Assembly (NCBI GenBank): GCA_021205485.1
Contig: JAJPXK010000193.1
Coordinates: 1-8,971 of the forward strand
Reading direction: 5' to 3'
From: Clostridia bacterium
GTDB lineage: Bacteria; Bacillota; Clostridia; Christensenellales; Borkfalkiaceae
DNA: 8,971 nt
Positions 1-4,972 of the stretch are shown one piece after another (positions within the stretch are counted from its first letter, which is position 1; every line of letters starts with the position of its first letter). A program made the translations under genes and the position numbers. The notes beneath the pieces were generated by a model. That model was not told the DNA's origin. It made no database searches and saw only the letters and a list, made by a program, of their open reading frames with translations.

Positions 1-22
1 TGCGTTTTTCGGGGCAAAAAGG

Positions 23-646
23 CTATCTTATGAAATTTGTCCTCGCCTTAGGAATTTCAACGGGGGCTTCAAGCGCGGTTCCCTTGGCGTTTTGCAAAAG
101 TTTTATAAGCCACGCCATGTTAGAGCCTATGGCCCTCATAACGCTTACGCCTTCTTCGTCCTTCAAAACGTCCTCGGGGCGGCTGCCGTGAACCATATTC
201 CAGTAAGTGGACGGAACCATTATCATATTGTTTATCATAATGTACTTGTTCAGAACGTCGAATGACGCCGTAGTGCCCGCCCTGCGGGCAGAGACCACCG
301 CCGCCGCGGGCTTGTTCTTCATATACCTGCCGTGAGAATAAAAAAGTCTGTCCATCGCGGCTACCATCGCGCCGTTAGGCGAGGCGTAATGCACCGCCGC
401 CCCGAAGATATAGCCGTCGGCGTCTTTAAGTTTTTCTCCTATGGCGTTTACCGCGTCGTCGTCAAACACGCACCTGCCCGTATTTTTGCAGCCCGCGCAG
501 CCTATGCACCCCCTTACGGGATTGTTGCCGAGCCAGATAATCTGGCTTGAAATGCCTTGGTTTTTGAGTTCGTCCGCCACAATGGTCAGGGCGGTGTATG
601 TACAACCCTTTTCGTGCGGGCTGCCGTTGAGCATAATTACAGACAT
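23..646 (-). CDS. Flavodoxin-fold NAD(P)H-dependent FMN reductase, iron-sulfur flavoprotein-like
   Basis: Predicted 207-residue cytoplasmic redox protein. The N-terminus has the flavodoxin-like phosphate-binding loop NGSPHEKGCTY (residues 7-17) after a short hydrophobic strand, the usual FMN site of this family. Residues 47-59 read GCIGC-AGC-x5-C, four cysteines spaced C-x2-C-x2-C-x5-C. In iron-sulfur flavoproteins this compact motif binds a [4Fe-4S] cluster next to FMN, but close relatives annotated simply as flavodoxin-family reductases also carry it, so cluster binding is inference. There is no signal peptide or membrane segment. The ATG at 646 follows a strong Shine-Dalgarno AGGAGG with 7 nt spacing, which overlaps the stop codon of the upstream hydrolase gene; the two genes are 10 nt apart and almost certainly co-transcribed. 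The physiological electron acceptor is unknown. The protein looks complete at its C-terminus. Confidence 0.85.
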   Translation of the reverse strand: MSVIMLNGSPHEKGCTYTALTIVADELKNQGISSQIIWLGNNPVRGCIGCAGCKNTGRCVFDDDAVNAIGEKLKDADGYIFGAAVHYASPNGAMVAAMDRLFYSHGRYMKNKPAAAVVSARRAGTTASFDVLNKYIMINNMIMVPSTYWNMVHGSRPEDVLKDEEGVSVMRAIGSNMAWLIKLLQNAKGTALEAPVEIPKARTNFIR

Positions 647-656
647 AATATTCCTC

Positions 657-1343
657 CTAAATCTGCCTGATTTTAGCCTCTATAAGGGGCATATATTTTA
701 TTTCGTAGCCGTAGGCGTTAGGATGAGTGCAATCCCCTCTGCCCCAGCCGTAGCTGTCGCACGTAAAAAGATCCCTGTGCTTGGAAATAAAGGTATTCAT
801 ACCGCTTTCGTGGTACAGGTCTACATACGGCACGCTCCACTTTTTGCAGATATCTATCGCACGTTCGCCGTAAGTCTTTTGCAGAACGTCGGTACGCCTG
901 CCCATATTGTGAGGGCGTACAAAAAGCAGCTTCGCCGAGGGATAGTACGTGAGCAATGTGTAAATCACCGAGTCAAAACAGCGGGAAAAATCTGCCTGCC
1001 TTTTGTTTAATGTGTACACATCGCCCGCGGCGTAGCTTTGAGGAATTTCCCCTAACTCCACGTCGGGGAATTCGTTAGGAGGGGTTACGTTGCAGTCGTT
1101 GGTAAAGCCGTCAAACACTATGTAATCGGCCTTTACCCCGTCCTCTATAGCCTTTATAACCTGTTCGGGGACCCAGCTTTTGCCTTCGTGGTAACCTACC
1201 CTCGCCCCGCCTATGCAATATTTATGCAAGACGAAGCCTAAATCTTTGGCGAGATATTCGCCTACGCCGAAGCCGCCGTTTCCCGAGCCGAACATTATGC
1301 TGTCGCCGAACACAAGCAGCGACTTACCTTCAAATTCTGACAT
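657..1343 (-). CDS. SGNH/GDSL-family hydrolase
   Basis: Predicted 228-residue esterase or lipase-type hydrolase with the SGNH blocks in order: VFGDS with nucleophile Ser15 (block I), the glycine of IGGAR near 45-46 (block II), GFTND with Asn82 (block III), and DCTHP with Asp204 and His207 (block V). All four namesake residues are present, so it should be catalytic. The substrate cannot be told; family members deacylate sugars, lipids or thioesters. No signal peptide is visible, which suggests a cytoplasmic enzyme. I chose the ATG at 1343. The frame is open to an ATG at 1388, but that codon lies between the -35 and -10 elements of the only good promoter, and the extra 15 residues precede the normal family N-terminus. 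The Shine-Dalgarno is weak (GGCGG). It is the first gene of a two-gene unit with the flavodoxin-fold reductase. Confidence 0.87.
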   Translation of the reverse strand: MSEFEGKSLLVFGDSIMFGSGNGGFGVGEYLAKDLGFVLHKYCIGGARVGYHEGKSWVPEQVIKAIEDGVKADYIVFDGFTNDCNVTPPNEFPDVELGEIPQSYAAGDVYTLNKRQADFSRCFDSVIYTLLTYYPSAKLLFVRPHNMGRRTDVLQKTYGERAIDICKKWSVPYVDLYHESGMNTFISKHRDLFTCDSYGWGRGDCTHPNAYGYEIKYMPLIEAKIRQI

Positions 1344-1375
1344 TTTTATGCCGCCATAATAAAAAATATGTAAAT

Positions 1376-1404
1376 AGTTTACCGCCATACAAGGAAAATG
1401 TCAA
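1376..1404 (-). promoter_or_regulatory. Sigma-A type promoter for the hydrolase-reductase pair
   Basis: On the minus strand the -35 TTGACA (1404-1399) is a perfect match and is followed by a 17-nt spacer and the -10 TAAACT (1381-1376, four of six consensus bases). Transcription would start near 1369, about 26 nt before the hydrolase ATG at 1343. The longer alternative start at 1388 falls inside the spacer and would not be in the transcript. The promoter lies just outside the right-end hairpin of the IS element, so it probably belongs to the host locus. Confidence 0.65.
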
Positions 1405-1447
1405 ATACAGACGGGCTTTATGCGACAAAAAGTTTTTTGCAAATCAG

Positions 1448-1470
1448 AACTACGCGTACAACGCGTAGTT
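1448..1470. repeat. Right-end subterminal hairpin of the IS element
   Basis: A perfect 9-bp stem AACTACGCG / CGCGTAGTT with a 5-nt loop. On the tnpA-sense strand it lies about 100 nt after the transposase stop, where IS200/IS605 right ends carry the imperfect palindrome bound by TnpA. A second smaller perfect stem, TGCCCT / AGGGCA with loop ATA, lies at 1477-1491 on the inner side. Recognition by TnpA is inferred from position. Confidence 0.7.
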
Positions 1471-1546
1471 TGCACTTGCCCTATAAGGGCATGGTACTGG
1501 CAGTGCTATTCGCACGGAGAAGAAGCCGCCAACCGCATATTTTTTC

Positions 1547-1575
1547 AGGCTGCTGCTAAAGCAGCCTTATTTTTT
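1547..1575 (+). terminator. Plus-strand intrinsic terminator overlapping the tnpA stop
   Basis: An 8-bp GC-rich stem AGGCTGCT / AGCAGCCT with a 5-nt loop (1547-1567) is followed on the plus strand by TATTTTTT. On the minus strand the same stem is followed by A residues, so it is a terminator only for transcription running left to right, antisense to tnpA. The stem ends on the last base of the tnpA stop codon. It would shield tnpA from antisense transcription entering from the left, or end a plus-strand RNA made within the right end. Confidence 0.6.
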
Positions 1576-2025
1576 GCCTTCTTCACCGAACGGATCTATA
1601 TACTCTTTCATTGTCGGTTGCTCGTTCGCCATATCTTCCAGCAACTGATTTTGTATATATTCCGCTATTTTCTTTTCGTTGCGCCCTACCGTACTTATAT
1701 AGTAACCTTTACACCAGAAGTGCCTGTTCCCATACTTATACTTCAGGTTCGCAAACTTATCAAATATCATCAGGCTACTCTTGCCTTTCAAATATCCCAT
1801 TACTTGCGCTACGCTATATTTTGGCGGTATTATCAAAAGCATATGTATGTGATCTTTACAAGCATTTGCTTCCAAAATTTCTATCCCCTTATACTCACAT
1901 AGCTTTAATATTTTCCCTATCTCTGTCTTTATTTTTCCGTAAATCACCTGTCTGCGAAATTTTGGAGCAAATACCACGTGATACTTGCATTCATATCTAC
2001 AATGTGATAAACTTAATTCGGCCAT
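1567..2025 (-). CDS. tnpA: IS200/IS605-family transposase TnpA (HUH tyrosine transposase)
   Basis: Full-length 152-residue Y1 HUH single-strand transposase; the family is usually about 130-155 residues. The metal-binding HUH motif is His59-Ile60-His61 in KDHIHMLL. The catalytic tyrosine is most likely Tyr123 in AEYIQNQ, with the conserved Gln127 four residues on. The stretch WCKGYYISTVG before it (104-114) is typical. In characterised relatives TnpA works as a dimer, recognises the subterminal hairpins, and cuts and joins the lagging-strand template during replication. All expected active-site residues are present and the frame is intact, so it may be active. The ATG at 2025 has Shine-Dalgarno AAAGGAG 10 nt upstream, which can be masked by a foldback. 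Codon use is more AT-rich than in the neighbouring genes, consistent with transfer. There is no accompanying tnpB. Confidence 0.95.
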   Translation of the reverse strand: MAELSLSHCRYECKYHVVFAPKFRRQVIYGKIKTEIGKILKLCEYKGIEILEANACKDHIHMLLIIPPKYSVAQVMGYLKGKSSLMIFDKFANLKYKYGNRHFWCKGYYISTVGRNEKKIAEYIQNQLLEDMANEQPTMKEYIDPFGEEGKK

Positions 2026-2035
2026 TGTTGGTTTT

Positions 2036-2087
2036 CTCCTTTGATTTTTATTTGCGGTTGGTAGCTACATCTATTATATCAAAGGAG
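2036..2087 (-). promoter_or_regulatory. Foldback that can mask the tnpA ribosome-binding site
   Basis: The tnpA Shine-Dalgarno region ATCAAAGGAG (2045-2036, minus strand) is perfectly complementary over 10 bp to CTCCTTTGAT (2087-2078), with a 32-nt loop containing the palindrome GTAGCTAC (2061-2068). The upstream arm ends inside the -10 element of the tnpA promoter, so RNA started there at about 2066 lacks it. Only RNA entering from upstream can form the stem. This matches the logic of known IS protection against outside transcription (IS10 foldback inhibition; the SD-sequestering leader of IS200). The pairing is seen; the regulation is inferred. Confidence 0.65.
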
Positions 2088-2099
2088 TATTTTTTTCAA
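2073..2099 (-). promoter_or_regulatory. Promoter of tnpA
   Basis: On the minus strand a perfect -10 TATAAT (2078-2073) is preceded by TTGAAA (2099-2094) with a 15-nt spacer, shorter than the preferred 17, so activity is probably modest. The predicted start near 2066 gives a leader of about 40 nt that includes the AAAGGAG site but not its complementary arm. Confidence 0.55.
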
Positions 2100-2118
2100 C
2101 GCTTCCGCTTTTATTCTG

Positions 2119-2139
2119 ACCACCCGCTTAGCGGGTGGT
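2119..2139. repeat. Left-end subterminal hairpin of the IS element
   Basis: A perfect 9-bp stem ACCACCCGC / GCGGGTGGT with a 3-nt loop, about 95 nt upstream of the tnpA start. This is the normal place for the left-end TnpA-binding hairpin. Its minus-strand flank AAAACCAC resembles the right-end flank CAAACTAC, as expected if one protein recognises both. It has no T-run suited to termination, so it is better read as an IS end than as a terminator. Confidence 0.7.
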
Positions 2140-2156
2140 TTTCGTTTTACAACAAC

Positions 2157-2181
2157 AAAAAAGGCGGCTTGCCGCCGCCTT
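2157..2181 (-). terminator. Strong intrinsic terminator
   Basis: Minus strand: an 8-bp stem AAGGCGGC / GCCGCCTT with a 5-nt loop, running into a run of six T. It lies about 65-90 nt after a strong promoter start and ends the candidate small RNA. No convincing terminator is visible between the stop of the 152-residue gene (2350) and here, so it may also end the long upstream operon. Confidence 0.8.
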
Positions 2182-2246
2182 GATTGCTATTAGATTGCAG
2201 CTTTTCCGCCGCGTGAAATAACTTGTACTCCCTGTATCGAGGGTAC
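2157..2246 (-). ncRNA. Candidate small RNA of about 90 nt, family unknown
   Basis: The segment is bounded by a near-consensus extended -10 promoter and a strong intrinsic terminator, both on the minus strand. The start is estimated near 2246. Three stem-loops are visible. A 5' hairpin at 2246-2225 pairs GUAC with GUAC and two G-C pairs across one bulged A. A middle hairpin at 2212-2197 pairs GCGGC with GCUGC around a GGAAAA loop. The terminator stem is the third. No reading frame has an ATG, GTG or TTG in a usable position with a ribosome-binding site, although one frame is open without a start. A direct repeat GATTGC (2182-2187, 2193-2198) lies between the last two stems. I do not recognise an Rfam-type family; it does not look like a tRNA, 6S, SRP RNA or tmRNA. 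A leader for a lost downstream gene, separated by IS insertion, is the main alternative. Confidence 0.5.
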
Positions 2247-2251
2247 TTAAA

Positions 2252-2280
2252 ATATTATCACGGTTTGAAAAACTTGTCAA
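2252..2280 (-). promoter_or_regulatory. Strong sigma-A promoter with extended -10
   Basis: Minus strand: perfect -35 TTGACA (2280-2275), 17-nt spacer, and -10 TAATAT (2257-2252) preceded by TG one base upstream, giving the extended form TGATAATAT. It is the best promoter in the window. It drives no gene directly; transcription meets a terminator about 90 nt later. Confidence 0.75.
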
Positions 2281-2349
2281 TACTTTTTTAAAAAATTTGT
2301 GAAAAATACACTAAATTTGTTGGTTTTTATCATCGCCTGTATACAACGT

Positions 2350-2808
2350 CTATCTGCAGGCGGACAAAACTTCTTCCTGCGACTTGCCGCAAAAAATAAG
2401 CATCTCCATCTTGATATTGTAGCCGCCGCCGTTGCCGCCGCCCCACCAGGAATCTATACGGTTATCTACGGCATCCAATATGAGTACCGCTCCATTCTTT
2501 CTGGCCTTTGGTTCCCCCTGCTCTTTAAGAGGCGGCAAAATGTATATGGCGCAGCAGTCCTTATCCGATACGTAACCTTCGGTAAGCGTCTGTACAGGAG
2601 TATCGCTTTCGGGTATCGCGTAAAAGATATAATCCAGGCACTCGCAAAAAGATACAGGACTGGCGTTATACTTTATTTCTAAATACCGCTTCGCGTCGTC
2701 AGCGGTGTAGCCGCCGATTTCTTTAACGCCGACAATTTTGTAAATGCTTTTTAACGCCAGGCAATACTCTTTTTTGCGTCTTTGGTATTTTTCTTCAATT
2801 ACAGTCAT
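2350..2808 (-). CDS. Hypothetical protein coupled to the zinc-ribbon gene
   Basis: I do not recognise this 152-residue protein. The first 20 residues or so are highly charged (EEKYQRRKKEY). A middle region around 45-105 mixes hydrophobic strands with acidic stretches and holds several cysteines without a paired C-x2-C spacing. Near residue 120 a short motif DSWWGGGNGGGY forms a tryptophan- and glycine-rich loop, followed by a hydrophobic strand (KMEMLIFCG). There is no signal peptide or membrane helix, so it is probably a soluble cytoplasmic protein. Its ATG overlaps the TAA stop of the zinc-ribbon gene by one base (TAATG), which indicates translational coupling and expression in the dgt-dnaG-rpoD unit. 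It has no good Shine-Dalgarno of its own. It is the last gene of the cluster, and function cannot be inferred beyond this context. Codon use looks like that of its neighbours, so it is likely a real gene. Confidence 0.75.
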   Translation of the reverse strand: MTVIEEKYQRRKKEYCLALKSIYKIVGVKEIGGYTADDAKRYLEIKYNASPVSFCECLDYIFYAIPESDTPVQTLTEGYVSDKDCCAIYILPPLKEQGEPKARKNGAVLILDAVDNRIDSWWGGGNGGGYNIKMEMLIFCGKSQEEVLSACR

Positions 2809-3506
2809 TATTTATACAAAAACCTGTGGCAGTTTTCGCATTCGACCACGCTGCCCGAAGAAAGGCTCTCTTTGCCCGCGATGGATAGTTCCATTCCGCA
2901 TTTAGAACACCTGTCGCCCTTCACCGCGCAGATTATAGGGAATATCCTTTCGTTGCGTTTTGCCTTGTATTTGCCTAATACTTCGGGGCTTATTCCCTCG
3001 GCAATCTTTTTGAGCTCGCCCTCTAATTCGGCGAGTTCATCCTTTTTGCTGTCTTTTAAGCTGCGGTACGCTTCCTGGCTCTCTTTATACTGCCTCTGCA
3101 TGGCGATAACCTTCTTTTTGAGGGCCTTGTACTCGTCGTCTACCTCCCTTACGCTTTTAGAGAGGGCGGATATCTCTGACTTTACCGAACGAAGCTTTTC
3201 CTGCAGCGACATCGCCGACTTTTTGGAGAAAGATACGTTGGCGCCTTCCTCTACCATTTCGTCAAGGTTTTCACAATCCTTGAGCGAATCTTCAAGCTCG
3301 TCGCTCGTTTTTGTGAGTTTTTCAAGCAAAGAAATCAAATCGGCAGCCTTCTTTTCCAGTCTGTCAAGCTGTTCGGGGGCCTTTGTGAGGAAATTTTTCG
3401 ACTGGATAAACTTTTTGCGTTCGTCCGAGTTCGCCGTTTCGCGTTCAAGCTTCAAAAGTTTTTCGTCTTCCTGCTGGTACTTTAAAAGCTGTTCAATCTG
3501 TGACAT
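2808..3506 (-). CDS. Coiled-coil C4 zinc-ribbon protein (DUF164 type)
   Basis: A 232-residue protein with a long charged helical region (about 1-180, rich in Glu, Lys, Leu and Ser), predicted to form an antiparallel coiled coil, and a C-terminal zinc ribbon with Cys200-x2-Cys203 and Cys223-x2-Cys226. This is the architecture of the C4-type zinc-ribbon family that includes HP0958/FlgZ of Helicobacter and CT398/CdsZ of Chlamydia. Those relatives bind RNA or partner proteins such as RpoN and secretion components, but the role in Clostridia is not settled. It commonly sits next to Nif3-family genes, as here. The ATG at 3506 has Shine-Dalgarno AAAGGAG with 7 nt spacing. The upstream gap holds a small GC hairpin (3520-3535). 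Cytoplasmic; no membrane segment. Confidence 0.88.
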   Translation of the reverse strand: MSQIEQLLKYQQEDEKLLKLERETANSDERKKFIQSKNFLTKAPEQLDRLEKKAADLISLLEKLTKTSDELEDSLKDCENLDEMVEEGANVSFSKKSAMSLQEKLRSVKSEISALSKSVREVDDEYKALKKKVIAMQRQYKESQEAYRSLKDSKKDELAELEGELKKIAEGISPEVLGKYKAKRNERIFPIICAVKGDRCSKCGMELSIAGKESLSSGSVVECENCHRFLYK

Positions 3507-3519
3507 ATAAATTCTCCTT

Positions 3520-3535
3520 TGCCGCCTTTGCGGCA
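3520..3535. other. Intercistronic hairpin before the zinc-ribbon gene
   Basis: A perfect 6-bp stem TGCCGC / GCGGCA with a 4-nt loop lies in the 36-nt gap between the Nif3-like gene and the zinc-ribbon gene. On the minus strand it abuts the AAAGGAG ribosome-binding site, with no T-run after it, so it is not a terminator in the operon direction. On the plus strand it is followed by GTATTTTTT, so it could stop antisense transcription. It may affect translation or mRNA processing. Confidence 0.45.
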
Positions 3536-3542
3536 GTATTTT

Positions 3543-4334
3543 TTATAAATAATTTTCGTCGGTAAAATATGTTACGGGTATGTCCGATTTTTCCGCGACA
3601 AGGCGGCAAATGCGTTCAAAACCGTAATTTTCCGACGCGTAATGCGTAAGCTGTATTACTTTGCAGCCCGCCTGCGTAAGGGCTGTGATGTGGTGGTGCT
3701 TCATATCCGAAGAAACAAAGGTATCCGCGCCATACTCCAGGGCGAATTTGATGGAATCTTCGTCGCAGCCCGCCCCGCAGAAAGAGGCCACTTTATACAC
3801 GGTCCGCTCGCCCTCGCCGTAGAATACGCTGCGCGACGTGCGGAATTCGCTGTTTACCTTGCGGCAATACTCTGAAAAGGGCATAGGGTTGACGTCGTAA
3901 ACCCTGCCGTAGCCGCCGTTTGAAAGTACGTTCATTACCGAAATTTCATTCTCGCCGCCTAAGCCCTGCATAAGAAAGCTGTCGATGCCGCAGGGGGCGC
4001 TGTCAAAGTTCAGGTGCATGGATATCACCGAAATACCCGCCTTTAAACACTTAGCGAGGCTTTTTGAAAAGGGGTCTGAAGATGTATCTAACCTGGTTAC
4101 CCCGTAGAAGATCGCGGGGTGATGAGTGACTATCACATCGCACCCGCTTTCCTCGGCGTACGCCACGGCGCGGGGCGAAAAATCGAGGGTAAACAGCGCA
4201 GATGAAACTTCTTCGCCTGCGTTTAGTATAATCCCGCTGTTATCATGCATGCCGTACTTGCGGCAAAATTCGTCGCTTAAAGACACGGGAGCGACTTCCC
4301 TCTGCAATAAATTGAAAAAACTATGTAATTTCAC
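3543..4334 (-). CDS. nif3: Nif3-like dinuclear metal centre protein
   Basis: A 263-residue member of the Nif3/YbgI/YqfO family, hexameric toroids with a di-metal site in characterised members. The metal ligands are all present: His71 and His72 (THHPAIF), His107 and Asp111 (MHLNFDSAP), and His231 and Glu235 (THYASE), with the 4-residue spacings expected from YbgI. Length matches the short form (about 250 residues); Bacillus YqfO at about 370 carries an inserted central domain that is missing here. Biochemical function remains uncertain in the family; GTP cyclohydrolase I type 2 is an old annotation that should not be trusted. The start is GTG at 4334, overlapping the end of trmK by 14 nt, with a purine-rich GGGGGA about 9 nt upstream. 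The N-terminus then aligns sensibly with family members. Expression is probably coupled to trmK. Confidence 0.92.
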   Translation of the reverse strand: MKLHSFFNLLQREVAPVSLSDEFCRKYGMHDNSGIILNAGEEVSSALFTLDFSPRAVAYAEESGCDVIVTHHPAIFYGVTRLDTSSDPFSKSLAKCLKAGISVISMHLNFDSAPCGIDSFLMQGLGGENEISVMNVLSNGGYGRVYDVNPMPFSEYCRKVNSEFRTSRSVFYGEGERTVYKVASFCGAGCDEDSIKFALEYGADTFVSSDMKHHHITALTQAGCKVIQLTHYASENYGFERICRLVAEKSDIPVTYFTDENYL

Positions 4335-4971
4335 CGTTTAATATCCCCCGTAAAAAAATAACTCTGTCTGTAAGTTTTTGTCTGTTTTCCTGCGACATGC
4401 TTCGGGAAAGGTATTCCTCAGCTTTTTCAATCTCGCCCTTAAGCATGCTTTTAAGTTCGGGCGAGCCTAAGCTGTCGCGGCCGTAGGCGAGTTCGGCGGG
4501 GGTGTAATTTTGCTCTCCGCCCGAATTTTCGCCCTTGATTACAAAATAATATTTGTTTCCCGAGTAAAATATTCCGTCATATGTCAGTTTGCAGTCGTTA
4601 TTTAAAAGGTACTTCCGCAAATCGGCCTCGCTGTGCATAGGCTGGAAGACGAAACTTTCAGGAATAAAACTCTCCTTTAAAATTTTTACAATCTCTTCCC
4701 CGCCAATGCCGGCGATTAAAACAAGGTCGGTATTTTTATCTATCGAAGTGAGCCCGTCGCAGCATACCGCCGTACATATGCCCGATTCAATGTACTTTTT
4801 AAGCAGCCTTTCCGCCTTGGAAAGGCTCTTTTCGCTTACGTCTGAGATTGTAACTTTTTCGCAAAGCCCGTTTTTTAGCATATACTCGCTGCAGTAGCCG
4901 TGGTCGCAGCCGATATCGGCGAAGCTTTCGCACGGCGAAAGGTAAGAACAGAGCTTTTTGATTCTGTCCAT
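4321..4971 (-). CDS. trmK: tRNA (adenine(22)-N1)-methyltransferase TrmK
   Basis: A 216-residue class I SAM-dependent methyltransferase. Motif I is ADIGCDHGY (residues 18-26), Asp44 is the likely acidic residue of motif II, IAGIGGEE (86-93) is the characteristic TrmK motif, and VFQPMHSEADLRKYL (108 on) matches the family's LQP...LR segment. A charged helical C-terminus (about 165-210) corresponds to the coiled-coil domain of TrmK. Characterised members methylate N1 of adenosine 22 in the D-loop of tRNAs. The ATG lies one base after the rpoD stop (TAAGATG) with no clear Shine-Dalgarno, which points to coupled translation. Its 3' end overlaps the Nif3-like gene, a neighbour arrangement typical of Firmicutes. 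In Streptococcus pneumoniae the orthologue is reported as essential. Confidence 0.93.
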   Translation of the reverse strand: MDRIKKLCSYLSPCESFADIGCDHGYCSEYMLKNGLCEKVTISDVSEKSLSKAERLLKKYIESGICTAVCCDGLTSIDKNTDLVLIAGIGGEEIVKILKESFIPESFVFQPMHSEADLRKYLLNNDCKLTYDGIFYSGNKYYFVIKGENSGGEQNYTPAELAYGRDSLGSPELKSMLKGEIEKAEEYLSRSMSQENRQKLTDRVIFLRGILNGEIT

Positions 4972-4972
4972 C

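Larger units (their letters stand above)
1430..2150 (-). mobile_element. IS200/IS605-family insertion sequence, tnpA only (approximate ends)
   Basis: A compact element of about 0.7 kb has one transposase gene, a perfect stem-loop near each end and no terminal inverted repeats, the standard layout of IS200-type single-strand transposons. The left-end hairpin (2119-2139) lies upstream of tnpA and the right-end hairpin (1448-1470) lies downstream. There is no tnpB or IscB-like gene. Exact ends cannot be set from one copy, because these elements make no target duplication; the coordinates are estimates a few bases outside the hairpins. The element sits directly after the T-run of an intrinsic terminator and just upstream of the promoter of the hydrolase gene, and it interrupts no recognisable gene. 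Confidence 0.8.

Noticed and set aside
2119..2139. Hairpin read as an intrinsic terminator
   Set aside because: It is followed by only four T on the plus strand and none on the minus strand, and it is in the right place for the TnpA-recognised left end.
1430..2150. IS605-type element with TnpB and guide RNA
   Set aside because: No TnpB or IscB coding sequence or remnant is present; only tnpA lies between the hairpins.
1420..2183. Plus-strand open frames across the IS element
   Set aside because: They are antisense to a complete HUH transposase, show no family features, and cross the hairpin and terminator structures.
2085..2258. Open frame of over 50 codons on the minus strand through the small RNA, its terminator and the IS left end
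   Set aside because: It has no ATG, GTG or TTG near its beginning, runs through a strong terminator stem, and crosses the IS boundary. It is open by chance.
2281..2349. Terminator directly after the last operon gene
   Set aside because: Only a weak GTG/CAC foldback and A/T runs are present; the first convincing terminator is at 2157-2181.
2782..3510. Serine-rich plus-strand frame opposite the zinc-ribbon gene
   Set aside because: It is a mirror of the Glu/Lys-rich coiled coil on the other strand, where the ribosome-binding site and zinc ligands are clear.
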